Origin: DATHSY01 sp046729855
GTDB lineage: Bacteria > Actinomycetota > UBA4738 > HRBIN12
Assembly: GCA_046729855.1 (NCBI GenBank)
Contig: JBKPHM010000005.1
Coordinates: 1 to 7,208 of the forward strand
Direction of reading: 5' to 3'
DNA length: 7,208 nt
This document shows, one piece after another, positions 1-4,732 of this stretch. Below the pieces are notes generated by a model, which worked only from the letters and a program-made list of their open reading frames with translations, had not been told where the DNA came from and did not search any database. The position numbers and the translations under genes are program-made. Position 1 is the first letter of the stretch; the number at the start of each line of letters is the position of its first letter.

Positions 1-194
1 GGACCCTTGCCACCGTTGATCCGGTCGTCGCCGCCTCGCCCGTGGATGATCTGGGGGCCCACCATACCCGCGATCTGGTCGTCCTCCGGCGTGCCCATGA
101 CGACAGTCGCCGACTGCGCCTGCGCTGCCAACCCACCGAGCGGCACGCCTAGGACCGCCACCGCGACGAACGCCAATCCGATCCGTCCCCTCAT
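1..194 (-). CDS. Secreted RTX/hemolysin-type calcium-binding repeat protein, N-terminal fragment
   Basis: Only the first 64 codons are in the window; the gene runs off the left end. The ATG at 194 follows AGGAGGAGGG at 206-197, a strong ribosome site that fixes the start. Residues 1-27 form a classic signal peptide: Arg at positions 2 and 4, a hydrophobic core around residues 6-23, and an AQA-type cleavage site near 25-27, so the protein is exported. After it come GTPEDDQI (34-41) and GRGGDDRINGGKG (52-64), which fit the Gly/Asp-rich GGxGxDxU nonapeptide of RTX beta-rolls that bind calcium between turns. Proteins of this layout (signal peptide, GTxxDD entry motif, then repeats) are common in soil Actinobacteria and usually have no known enzymatic role. 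The repeat count and any C-terminal domain lie outside the window, so a specific function cannot be given. Family call is firm; function unknown. Confidence 0.8.
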   Translation of the reverse strand, partial: MRGRIGLAFVAVAVLGVPLGGLAAQAQSATVVMGTPEDDQIAGMVGPQIIHGRGGDDRINGGKG

Positions 195-512
195 GACCCT
201 CCTCCTGAGGCTTCTGGTGGATGGAGTATGGCCCTGACGGGGGATGTGCTCTACCTCCATAGGCCTACGAAACAACCATCGTTTGCCCTAAGCCCATTGG
301 GCCCGCTTGTCTGGCCCATTGGAGGAGGTTCGAGCTCGACGGTGATCCGTCCATTTCTACGCCGAGTTTCAGAACACCGCTCCACAACGCCGACAGCGGC
401 TCGGCGGACGCACGCATGACTTCGAGCCGGTGTCGAGGATGGCGCTCGCGACTACGCGGCCCAGGAACTGCTCCTGCGACGTACGGCGGCGACGACCTCG
501 ACCGCGGTACCG
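195..512. other. Intergenic region upstream of the RTX-type gene; no gene recognised
   Basis: This stretch separates two minus-strand genes. No frame on either strand gives a convincing protein. It should hold the promoter of the RTX-type gene, but I could not choose a clear -35/-10 pair. It contains a duplicated GCCCATTGG motif (listed separately) and, at about 269-284, a small AAAC/GTTT inverted repeat. The part next to the DHFR-like gene (about 420-512) is GC-rich and gives a minus-strand frame of about 47 codons after the DHFR stop, with no start signal; I do not regard it as a gene. Confidence 0.5.
292..322. repeat. Two direct copies of GCCCATTGG, 22 bp apart
   Basis: GCCCATTGG occurs at 292-300 and again at 314-322, a start-to-start distance of 22 bp (about two helical turns). 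The first copy extends into a small palindrome, GCCCA-T-TGGGC (292-302). The pair lies about 100-130 bp upstream of the start codon of the minus-strand RTX-type gene, where a regulator bound on one face of the helix could act. The repeat is directly visible; its role as an operator is inference. Confidence 0.4.
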
Positions 513-1132
513 TCAGCTCTCACGGGCGTCTTCATCCGCCTCGCCGTTCGCCGCCGATGCCGTCGGCTGGTACGTAGCGATGACGACGCCGGTCGTCGTG
601 ATCCGGCTGTCAACGAGTCGTAGCGGGGTCGGCGGCGCGTCCTCGAACAGACGACGGCCCGTGCCGAGGACGACGGGATTGATCATCAACATGAACTCGT
701 CGATCAGTCCATGCGGCAGGAGCGAACGGATGAGCACGCCGCTGCCCATGATGTTCAGGTCGCCCCCCGGCTCCTTCTTCAGCTCGGCGACGGCCTTCGG
801 CACGTCCCCGGTGAGCCGCGTGGAGTTCGGCCAGCGGAGCGGTTCGGTGGACATCGAGGCGACGTACTTCGGGGCGTTGTTCAAGGGCTCCGTAAAGGGG
901 CTATCCGGCACAGAGTTCCAGTGTCCGAGTATGTCCTCGTAGCTGCGTCGTCCGAACAGGAAGCCTCTTTGGGCCGAGATGTGCGCCCCCATCGCTTGCA
1001 TCGCGACGTCGTCGGCGAACGGAATCGCCCACCCGCCGTACTCGAACCCCCCGCGGTGTCTTCGTCGGGGCGGCCCGGGCCCTGCATGACACCGTCCACG
1101 GTGACGCTGTTGAGAACCACGACTCGGCTCAA
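513..1132 (-). CDS. Dihydrofolate reductase family protein (RibD C-terminal domain), with a one-base frameshift
   Basis: The protein belongs to the RibD_C/DHFR-like family of small NADPH-dependent reductases of unknown substrate. The start is the TTG at 1132, with GGGAGG at 1144-1139 six bases upstream. The N-terminus reads SRVVVLNSVTVDGVMQGPG and then RPDEDT, the family's opening strand and loop. Reading must then shift frame near 1047-1056 to continue as GGFEYGGWAIPFADDVAMQ and on into MGAHISAQRGFLFGRRSYED, which stays open to the TGA at 515-513. Later family features are GDLNIMGSGVLIRSLL and DEFMLMINPVVLGTGRRLFED, the C-terminal nucleotide-binding strands. The span of 620 nt is one base short of 207 codons, so one missing base restores a normal-length protein of about 206 residues. 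The break is at six G's on the minus strand, followed by an intact downstream frame, so an assembly or sequencing indel is at least as likely as a true pseudogene. If the shift is real, only 513-1001 could be read from an internal ATG, without the N-terminal strand. Confidence 0.82.
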
Positions 1133-1527
1133 CGGTGACCTCCCTGTGCGTCTGCGCTGCCCTACCCGTCCACGTCCGCGGGAACCGATGACGCTAGCGG
1201 CGGTCGACCCGCGGCACGACCAATCTGGCCTGATGACGGTGGGCGTCGACGTCGCTTCCACGACCGCAACTTCCCCAACCTCTGGCTGAAGGTGCGGTTT
1301 GGAGCGCGGGCGCTGGTATGGCCACAGAGACTCAAAGAACGAGGACCAACTCCTGTGGCTCCTGTGACTGGTTGGATGCAACGGCGGGTCCATGGGACTG
1401 TGCACGGCCCGGAACCTACACCTACTGGAACCACTCCAACTCAGAGATTACCGGCTGGCAAAGGAGTTTGGTACTCGGCCGGTTTCGGCTATGAGAAGGA
1501 ATGGACTTGCTACTAGACTGAAGATCG
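1133..1527. other. Stretch with no gene I can support; scattered coding-like fragments
   Basis: This is upstream of the DHFR-like gene and should contain its promoter, which I could not define. On the plus strand, fragments in different frames look protein-like but are not joined by one open frame. Examples are DRNFPNLWLKVRFGARALVW (about 1262-1321, frame ending at a TAG near 1516), CARPGTYTYWNHSNSEITGW (about 1402-1461, another frame) and GVWYSAGFGYEKEWTCY just before the TAG at about 1516. This may be a degraded or frameshifted gene, or chance in GC-rich sequence. No start with a ribosome site was found. I make no functional call. Confidence 0.35.
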
Positions 1528-1976
1528 GTGGAAGAGAGCGGAGGGCGACGTCGCCCTGGTGATGAGGCGCTCCTCACTGCGGACGTTGGGGGCAGGCAGG
1601 TTGTCGTAGGACGCCGTGCAGATCGGAGACACCTGTTTCTTGTCGCGGCTGATATCAATGGTTCAGGAGGATGCGCCACCACAGCCGACCTTTCCCGGTA
1701 CTGGGACGAGGGAGGAGGTTTGGCTTTCGGTCTCTTGCCGGCTGGTGCTCGGAGCGCCCAGGTAATATCTCCATTGGGTGAGCAGTTGTTCACCACTTCG
1801 AGCAGTGGAGTTTGGCTTGCCGAACTCCCCAAGATAGCCGCGAAACGACCGTGTCCTTCCTCTCGCCGTCGGGCAATGTAGTTGGTGAGTCGAGAGTGCC
1901 CTTGGCGCAGAAGCGAGCGAATTGGGCTGTCAAGTGGACCCGACGGAGGTTCAATTTGGGACCGGGCCGATCCTGA
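1528..1976 (+). pseudogene. Hypothetical protein, coding remnant with a frameshift at about 1827-1832
   Basis: A plus-strand frame open from GTG 1528 reads VVVGRRADRRHLFLVAADI (about residues 25-43) and later GLAFGLLPAGARSAQVISPL and SGVWLAELP. After the CCCC at 1827-1830 this frame turns into low-quality Arg/Pro-rich residues and ends at a TAG at 1879-1881. The next frame continues sensibly as DSRETTVSFLSPSGNVVGES and RVPLAQKRANWAV to a TGA at 1974-1976. Adding one base at the C-run joins the two into one protein. The pattern of alternating short strands (G-L-x-P-x-G...V, then G-V-W-L-A-E-L-P, then T-V-x-F-x-x-x-x-G) resembles uncharacterised extracytoplasmic beta proteins of Actinobacteria, but I cannot name a family. 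No ribosome site precedes 1528, so the true N-terminus may lie upstream in another frame. This could be a decaying gene or a sequencing indel. Function unknown. Confidence 0.45.
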
Positions 1977-2064
1977 CCCTAGTGACGGTACGAAGGTCAC
2001 GACTACGACCTTCTGATGGATTTCCGACGAGTAATACCCGTCCATCGACGCCGCGTTTGCGCAG

Positions 2065-2184
2065 GTGTCTCAAGAATCGGCTTCGGCGCCCTACGGAGTG
2101 CGCAAGCACGAAACGCCGAAACTCGTAGACATCCTATGGATGGTGGTGGCGGCGAGCGTCGGACTGATCCCGTTCTGCCGCTGA
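2065..2184 (+). CDS. Possible 39-residue membrane peptide (doubtful)
   Basis: From a GTG at 2065 the frame gives 39 residues: a hydrophilic N-terminus ending in YGVRKHETPK (about 10-19), then LVDILWMVVAASVGLIPF (about 20-37), which could be one membrane-spanning helix, and a Cys-Arg end before the TGA at 2182-2184. No Shine-Dalgarno sequence is visible upstream, and the frame is closed not far upstream (TAA at about 2035). It may be the C-terminal remnant of a longer broken gene, in line with the frameshifted sequence just before it, or chance. No family recognised. Confidence 0.2.
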   Translation: MSQESASAPYGVRKHETPKLVDILWMVVAASVGLIPFCR

Positions 2185-2462
2185 AGGCGAGAAACGCCGC
2201 GAGCGCCGATTTTGAATCTCAGGACGGGGTCGAATCTAAGAGGTTTGGAGAGCCCGGGATCTTCTCGGTCTTCGAGCGATTCCCGCAACTCCAGCCTCAC
2301 GGGCCCATGACTTGAAATACTTGCTGATCCCTGCCGGGGTTGAGGGCGCCCATTCTGCCCCATAGACGTTCCTCTGGTCGGGCGAGCGTCGATCGTGGAG
2401 ACGGCCTAGGCGCTGGTGCGTCCCTGGGCAAGCTCGCTCCTTCGCACGGATCGACCGGTCGG

Positions 2463-2488
2463 GCCCCGACCGCTCGCGCGGCCGGGGC
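2463..2488 (-). terminator. Strong GNRA-capped hairpin downstream of the DUF378 gene
   Basis: On the minus strand the RNA would form an 11-bp stem, GCCCCGGCCGC paired with GCGGUCGGGGC (one G-U pair), closed by a GCGA tetraloop of the stable GNRA class. It begins 34 nt past the stop codon of the DUF378 gene. On the plus strand the same site has an A-C mismatch, so the minus strand is the better folder. No U-run follows, so it may be a U-less terminator or an mRNA-end-stabilising hairpin rather than a classical intrinsic terminator. Confidence 0.45.
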
Positions 2489-2521
2489 TCCGATCGTCAC
2501 CGGCGTGCGTCATCTGGCCCG

Positions 2522-2761
2522 TTACGCGCGGGAGATGACTGGCTGGTTGCGCTCGCCACCCACGAGCGCCGCGAACCGAGCGGCCGTCCAGATCCCGGAC
2601 AGCCCCACGAGCCCGTAGACCACGCGCGTGAGCGCGTTCGTCTCGCCGAACTCCAGGCCGAAGATCGTGGCGACCAGGTCGAACTCGGCGATTGCGACGA
2701 GACCCCAGTTCAGGGCTCCCACGATCACCAGCGCGAGGGCCGCGCCGTCGAGCTTCCGCAT
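2522..2761 (-). CDS. DUF378 family small membrane protein
   Basis: The ATG at 2761 is preceded by GGAAGGAGGCGGGTC, whose AGGAGG lies six bases from the start. The product is 79 residues. It opens MRKLDGAALALVIVGALNWG, the signature of DUF378: a charged start, a hydrophobic helix ending in the invariant-type GALNWGL (residues 15-21), a short polar turn with FDLVATIFG (27-35), then a second helix containing VVYGLVGLSGIW (47-58). Two membrane helices with a short connecting loop are predicted, and the length is normal for the family, whose molecular function is unknown. A promoter with a perfect TTGACA lies upstream, and the divergent neighbour is a cobalamin-binding MerR regulator whose probable operator boxes overlap that promoter. 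This suggests the gene is a target of the regulator. The family call is firm; the role in a light, B12 or stress response is inference. Confidence 0.9.
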   Translation of the reverse strand: MRKLDGAALALVIVGALNWGLVAIAEFDLVATIFGLEFGETNALTRVVYGLVGLSGIWTAARFAALVGGERNQPVISRA

Positions 2762-2776
2762 GACCCGCCTCCTTCC

Positions 2777-2863
2777 TGTCGAGGGTTTGTCGAGACAGAG
2801 CCTACCCACCCCTGTTCGAGTGTCAAGAGTTTGTATAGATTTCTGTCGAGGAACCGTGTACAG
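2777..2863 (+). promoter_or_regulatory. Six TGTNNAG boxes, probable operator of the divergent CarH-like regulator
   Basis: TGTNNAG occurs at 2777-2783 (TGTCGAG), 2788-2794 (TGTCGAG), 2821-2827 (TGTCAAG), 2832-2838 (TGTATAG), 2844-2850 (TGTCGAG) and 2857-2863 (TGTACAG), all on the same strand. Start-to-start steps are 11, 33 (three times 11), 11, 12 and 13 bp. From memory of the CarH structural work, each CarH DNA-binding domain contacts an 11-bp direct repeat with consensus nTnnACAnnnn; its reverse complement, nnnnTGTnnAn, is what is repeated here. Box 3 covers the -35 of the DUF378 promoter, box 2 lies near its expected transcription start, and box 6 overlaps the -10 of the regulator's own promoter. 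Binding there would repress both genes. The repeats are seen; the protein-DNA assignment is inferred. Confidence 0.65.
2799..2826 (-). promoter_or_regulatory. Promoter of the DUF378 gene
   Basis: On the minus strand a perfect -35 TTGACA (2826-2821) is followed after 16 bp by TAGGCT (2804-2799) as -10. Transcription should start at about 2791-2793, giving a leader of roughly 30 nt that contains the AGGAGG ribosome site. The -35 hexamer is itself one of the TGTNNAG operator boxes read on the other strand, as expected for direct repression by promoter occlusion. Confidence 0.6.
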
Positions 2864-2864
2864 T
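2859..2864 (+). promoter_or_regulatory. -10 element of the cobalamin-binding MerR regulator, likely leaderless
   Basis: TACAGT fits the actinobacterial TANNNT -10 pattern and ends six bases before the ATG at 2871, so the transcript would begin at or next to the start codon. No Shine-Dalgarno sequence precedes that ATG, which also points to leaderless translation. A good -35 was not found at the usual 17-18 bp. The weak TATAGA at 2834-2839 would give a 19-bp spacer, the spacing typical of MerR-activated promoters. Operator box 6 overlaps this element. Confidence 0.45.
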
Positions 2865-2870
2865 CTCGCC

Positions 2871-3749
2871 ATGGCGCCGAAGACGGGGTACCTGCGGATC
2901 GGGGAGCTCGCGCGGCGTACGGGGACATCCCCGGAGCTGCTGCGTGCGTGGGAGCAGCGCTACGGGCTGCTCACCCCCTCACGCTCGGCGGGAGGGTTCC
3001 GCCTCTACTCGGACGAGGACGTCGCCCGCGTTCGGCGCGTCCGGTCGTTGATCGCGGACGGGCTGTCTGCCGCGGAGGCGGCGAGCCGCGTCCTCGCGAT
3101 GCGAGAGAGCGGCGAACCCGTAGCGTTGCCGGTGCCGGCCGATGCCCGAGACGACCTCCAGGCCGCGCTCGACGCGATGGACGGCCATCGGGCACACCTT
3201 GCCTTCGACCGTCTGCTCAGCGCCCTCTCGGTCGAGACGGTTCTCGGCGACGTGCTGCTCCCCTACCTCCGCCGCCTCGGCGAGCGGTGGGCGAGCGGCG
3301 AGATCACCGTCGCGCAGGAGCACTTCGCATCGAACCTGATCCGCGGGCGGCTGCTCGGTCTAGCTCGAGGGTGGGACGTTGGTCTCGGCCCCTCGGTCGT
3401 GCTCGCGTGCCCGCCCGGCGAAGGGCACGAGCTCGGACTGATCATTTTCGGCATCGCGATCGCCGAACGCGGATGGCGGGTGATCTTCCTCGGCGCCGAC
3501 ACCCCGTTCGAGACACTCGAAGACGTCGTCCGCTCGTTCGAACCAGCGATGGTTGTGATGTCGGTGTCGAAGAGCTGGCAAACGCAGGATGGTGCCGCGC
3601 TCGCTCGTATCACGGCGGTCGTCCCCGTCGCCGTGGGCGGCGAGCTCAGCGCGGACGATGCTGCGCGCCTGGGCGTTTCGGTTCTCGACGGCGACCCCCT
3701 CGAGGCCGCCCGGACGGTCGCGTCGTCCCCGCTTCCTCGCACATCCTGA
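2871..3749 (+). CDS. MerR-type transcriptional regulator with cobalamin-binding domain (CarH/LitR-like)
   Basis: The product is 292 residues, the usual size for CarH/LitR B12 photoreceptors. Residues about 7-75 are a MerR winged helix (YLRIGELARRTGTSPELLRA, then WEQRYGLLTP and GGFRLYSDEDV). Residues about 92-170 form the helical bundle with W140-x9-E150-H151, the Wx9EH motif that in CarH packs over the adenosyl group of adenosylcobalamin. Residues about 174-285 are the Rossmann-like B12-binding domain, with PPGEGHELG (181-189): His186 sits in an ExHxxG version of the DxHxxG motif and would be the lower cobalt ligand. In the family, dark AdoCbl-bound tetramers bind operators and block transcription, and light breaks the Co-C bond and releases DNA. 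Position 141, after the Trp, is Ala; Thermus CarH has a His there (His132) that ligates cobalt after photolysis. The ATG at 2871 is chosen because the frame further upstream is antisense to the DUF378 gene and a -10 lies directly before it. Light sensing is inferred from motifs. Confidence 0.9.
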   Translation: MAPKTGYLRIGELARRTGTSPELLRAWEQRYGLLTPSRSAGGFRLYSDEDVARVRRVRSLIADGLSAAEAASRVLAMRESGEPVALPVPADARDDLQAALDAMDGHRAHLAFDRLLSALSVETVLGDVLLPYLRRLGERWASGEITVAQEHFASNLIRGRLLGLARGWDVGLGPSVVLACPPGEGHELGLIIFGIAIAERGWRVIFLGADTPFETLEDVVRSFEPAMVVMSVSKSWQTQDGAALARITAVVPVAVGGELSADDAARLGVSVLDGDPLEAARTVASSPLPRTS

Positions 3750-3803
3750 CGCTTGAATCGCTTGCCCCCGAAGCGCGCCCACGTGAGCGGCCTCTACGTC
3801 CGA

Positions 3804-3833
3804 TTGACAGGCAAGTGAATACTTGCCTATCAT
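3804..3833 (+). promoter_or_regulatory. Promoter and palindromic operator of the ArsR-VOC operon
   Basis: A perfect -35 TTGACA (3804-3809) and a TATCAT -10 (3828-3833) are 18 bp apart. The space between them is filled by a perfect inverted repeat with 8-bp arms, AGGCAAGT (3809-3816) and ACTTGCCT (3821-3828), with GAAT between. This is the expected place and form for the operator of an autoregulating ArsR dimer, since bound protein would shut out RNA polymerase. The -10 ends nine bases before the GTG start, so the mRNA has almost no leader. Confidence 0.75.
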
Positions 3834-3842
3834 CCCTGGTTC

Positions 3843-4130
3843 GTGAGTGATGTGTTCAAGGCGCTCGCCGACCCGACGAGGAGGGCGATCCTGGACGAAC
3901 TGACCGACCGCGACGGGCAGACCCTGTTTGAGATCTGCGCGCGGCTGGCGATGAAACACGGGCTGACGTCGTCGCGGCAGGCGATCTCGCAGCACATCGA
4001 AGTGCTCGAGGACGCCGGGCTCGTCACCACGCGACGAGAGGGCCGATACAAGTTTCACCACATCGACCCGACACCGCTACAAACGATCGTGCAGCGATGG
4101 CCAAGAGGAAAGGGGAGGAGGCGGTCATGA
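3843..4130 (+). CDS. ArsR-family winged-helix transcriptional repressor
   Basis: This encodes a 95-residue protein. The opening VFKALADPTRRAILDEL (residues 4-20) is the diagnostic ArsR start. The recognition helix and following turn are SSRQAISQHIEVLEDAGLV (43-61), and the wing is TTRREGRYKFHHI (62-74). The single Cys (C32) and lack of the ELCVCDL metal-binding helix argue against As/Cd/Zn sensing; the ligand is unknown. The protein ends in a basic tail, GKGRRRS. The start is the GTG at 3843, without a Shine-Dalgarno site but directly after a strong promoter, consistent with leaderless translation. Its stop overlaps the start of the VOC gene by ATGA, so the two are translated together, an arrangement often seen for this ArsR subgroup. 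It very probably represses its own operon through the palindrome between -35 and -10. Confidence 0.92.
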   Translation: MSDVFKALADPTRRAILDELTDRDGQTLFEICARLAMKHGLTSSRQAISQHIEVLEDAGLVTTRREGRYKFHHIDPTPLQTIVQRWPRGKGRRRS

Positions 4131-4513
4131 GGATCAGCGTGACGAGCGTGCTCGTCGACGACCAGAACAAGGCGCTGGGCTTCTACACGGACGTGTTGGG
4201 CTTCGTGAAGAAGAGGGACATCCCGCTCGGCGCGGCCCGCTGGCTCACCGTCGTGTCACCCGACGACCCGGATGGCACGGAACTCCTGCTCGAGCCGGAC
4301 GAGCACCCCGCGGCGCGACCATTCAAGGAGGCGCTCGTGAGCGACGGAATCCCGTTCACCTCGTTCGCGGTCGAGGACGTGAACGCGGAGTTCGATCGCC
4401 TGCGATCGCTGGGAGTGCGGTTCACGCAGGAGCCGGCCGAGATGGGCCCGACAAGGACTGCGGTCCTCGACGACACGTGCGGCAACCTGATCCAGATCGC
4501 GTCGATGCCCTGA
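4127..4513 (+). CDS. VOC (glyoxalase/bleomycin-resistance fold) family protein
   Basis: This encodes a 128-residue protein with two beta-alpha-beta-beta-beta modules. The first is ISVTSVLVDDQNKALGFYTD followed by VLGFV, then TELLLEP (51-57); the second is IPFTSFAVEDVNAEFDRLRS, then GVRFTQEP (96-103) and DDTCGNLIQIAS (115-126). The start is the ATG at 4127, overlapping the ArsR stop (ATGA), with GGAGGAGG at 4114-4121 as ribosome site; an in-frame extension upstream would lie inside the ArsR gene. In metal-dependent glyoxalases and dioxygenases the first strand has His and the last has Glu in GNxxEL. Here those positions are non-ligand (Val/Thr) and Gln (GNLIQI), so only one clear acidic ligand, Glu56, remains. 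It may therefore bind its small molecule without a metal, or act as a binding or resistance protein. Its ArsR partner suggests it is induced by the compound it handles; that compound is unknown. Confidence 0.92.
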   Translation: MRISVTSVLVDDQNKALGFYTDVLGFVKKRDIPLGAARWLTVVSPDDPDGTELLLEPDEHPAARPFKEALVSDGIPFTSFAVEDVNAEFDRLRSLGVRFTQEPAEMGPTRTAVLDDTCGNLIQIASMP

Positions 4514-4515
4514 CG

Positions 4516-4535
4516 AGCCGAATGAACACGGCTTT
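4516..4535 (+). terminator. Weak hairpin after the VOC gene
   Basis: AGCCG (4516-4520) pairs with CGGCT (4529-4533) across an 8-base loop and is followed by only two further T's (4534-4535). It lies three bases after the VOC stop codon. The short stem and poor T-tract make this a weak candidate; I see nothing better before the peptidase gene. Confidence 0.25.
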
Positions 4536-4570
4536 CGCGTGAGATTCGGGGATACGGAGCCGTTCACGAG

Positions 4571-4584
4571 GAGTTCCGGAACTC
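4571..4584. repeat. Perfect 14-bp palindrome GAGTTCCGGAACTC
   Basis: Seven-base arms meet with no spacer. It lies in the 219-bp gap between the VOC gene and the peptidase gene, about 150 bp upstream of the peptidase start. The form fits a dimeric regulator site, but no good promoter hexamers were found beside it, so its function is open. Confidence 0.35.
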
Positions 4585-4732
4585 GAGGGCGGGGCGCCTT
4601 CCGCGAGCGTGCCTCCATCGTCTCGCTGGCCGCGGAACGGCCTCCTCACCCTGACCTTCGCACGTTCGGATCCTGTGGTGAACTCAGACACACTCGGGCA
4701 TGCCGCACGACGGGTCGGACACGGGAGGAGCG

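Larger units (their letters stand above)
1977..2521. other. Intergenic stretch, mostly non-coding
   Basis: The stretch follows the broken hypothetical gene and ends at the stop of the minus-strand DUF378 gene. Apart from the doubtful 39-codon ORF at 2065-2184 and the hairpin at 2463-2488 (listed separately), no frame on either strand reads like a protein. A short perfect palindrome, CGACCGGTCG, lies at 2452-2461. I see no tRNA, IS end or CRISPR-like repeat here. Confidence 0.45.

Noticed and set aside
318..352. Possible tRNA T-loop (GGTTCGA near 328-334)
   Set aside because: The flanking bases do not pair as a 5-bp T-stem, and no acceptor or anticodon stem can be built around them.
430..942. 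170-codon plus-strand ORF
   Set aside because: Antisense to the DHFR-like gene, which shows clear family motifs on the minus strand.
1422..2045. 207-codon minus-strand ORF
   Set aside because: Low-complexity Ser/Arg/Pro-rich reading with no ribosome site; the opposite strand at 1528-1976 reads more like protein.
2628..2870. N-terminal extension of the MerR-B12 regulator (373-residue reading from 2628)
   Set aside because: The extra part is antisense to the DUF378 gene and crosses its promoter and the operator boxes; the MerR domain starts normally just after the ATG at 2871.
2831..3850. Long Arg/Pro-rich plus-strand frame over the regulator
   Set aside because: Out-of-frame shadow of the MerR-B12 gene, with the Arg/Gly/Pro bias typical of shifted GC-rich codons.
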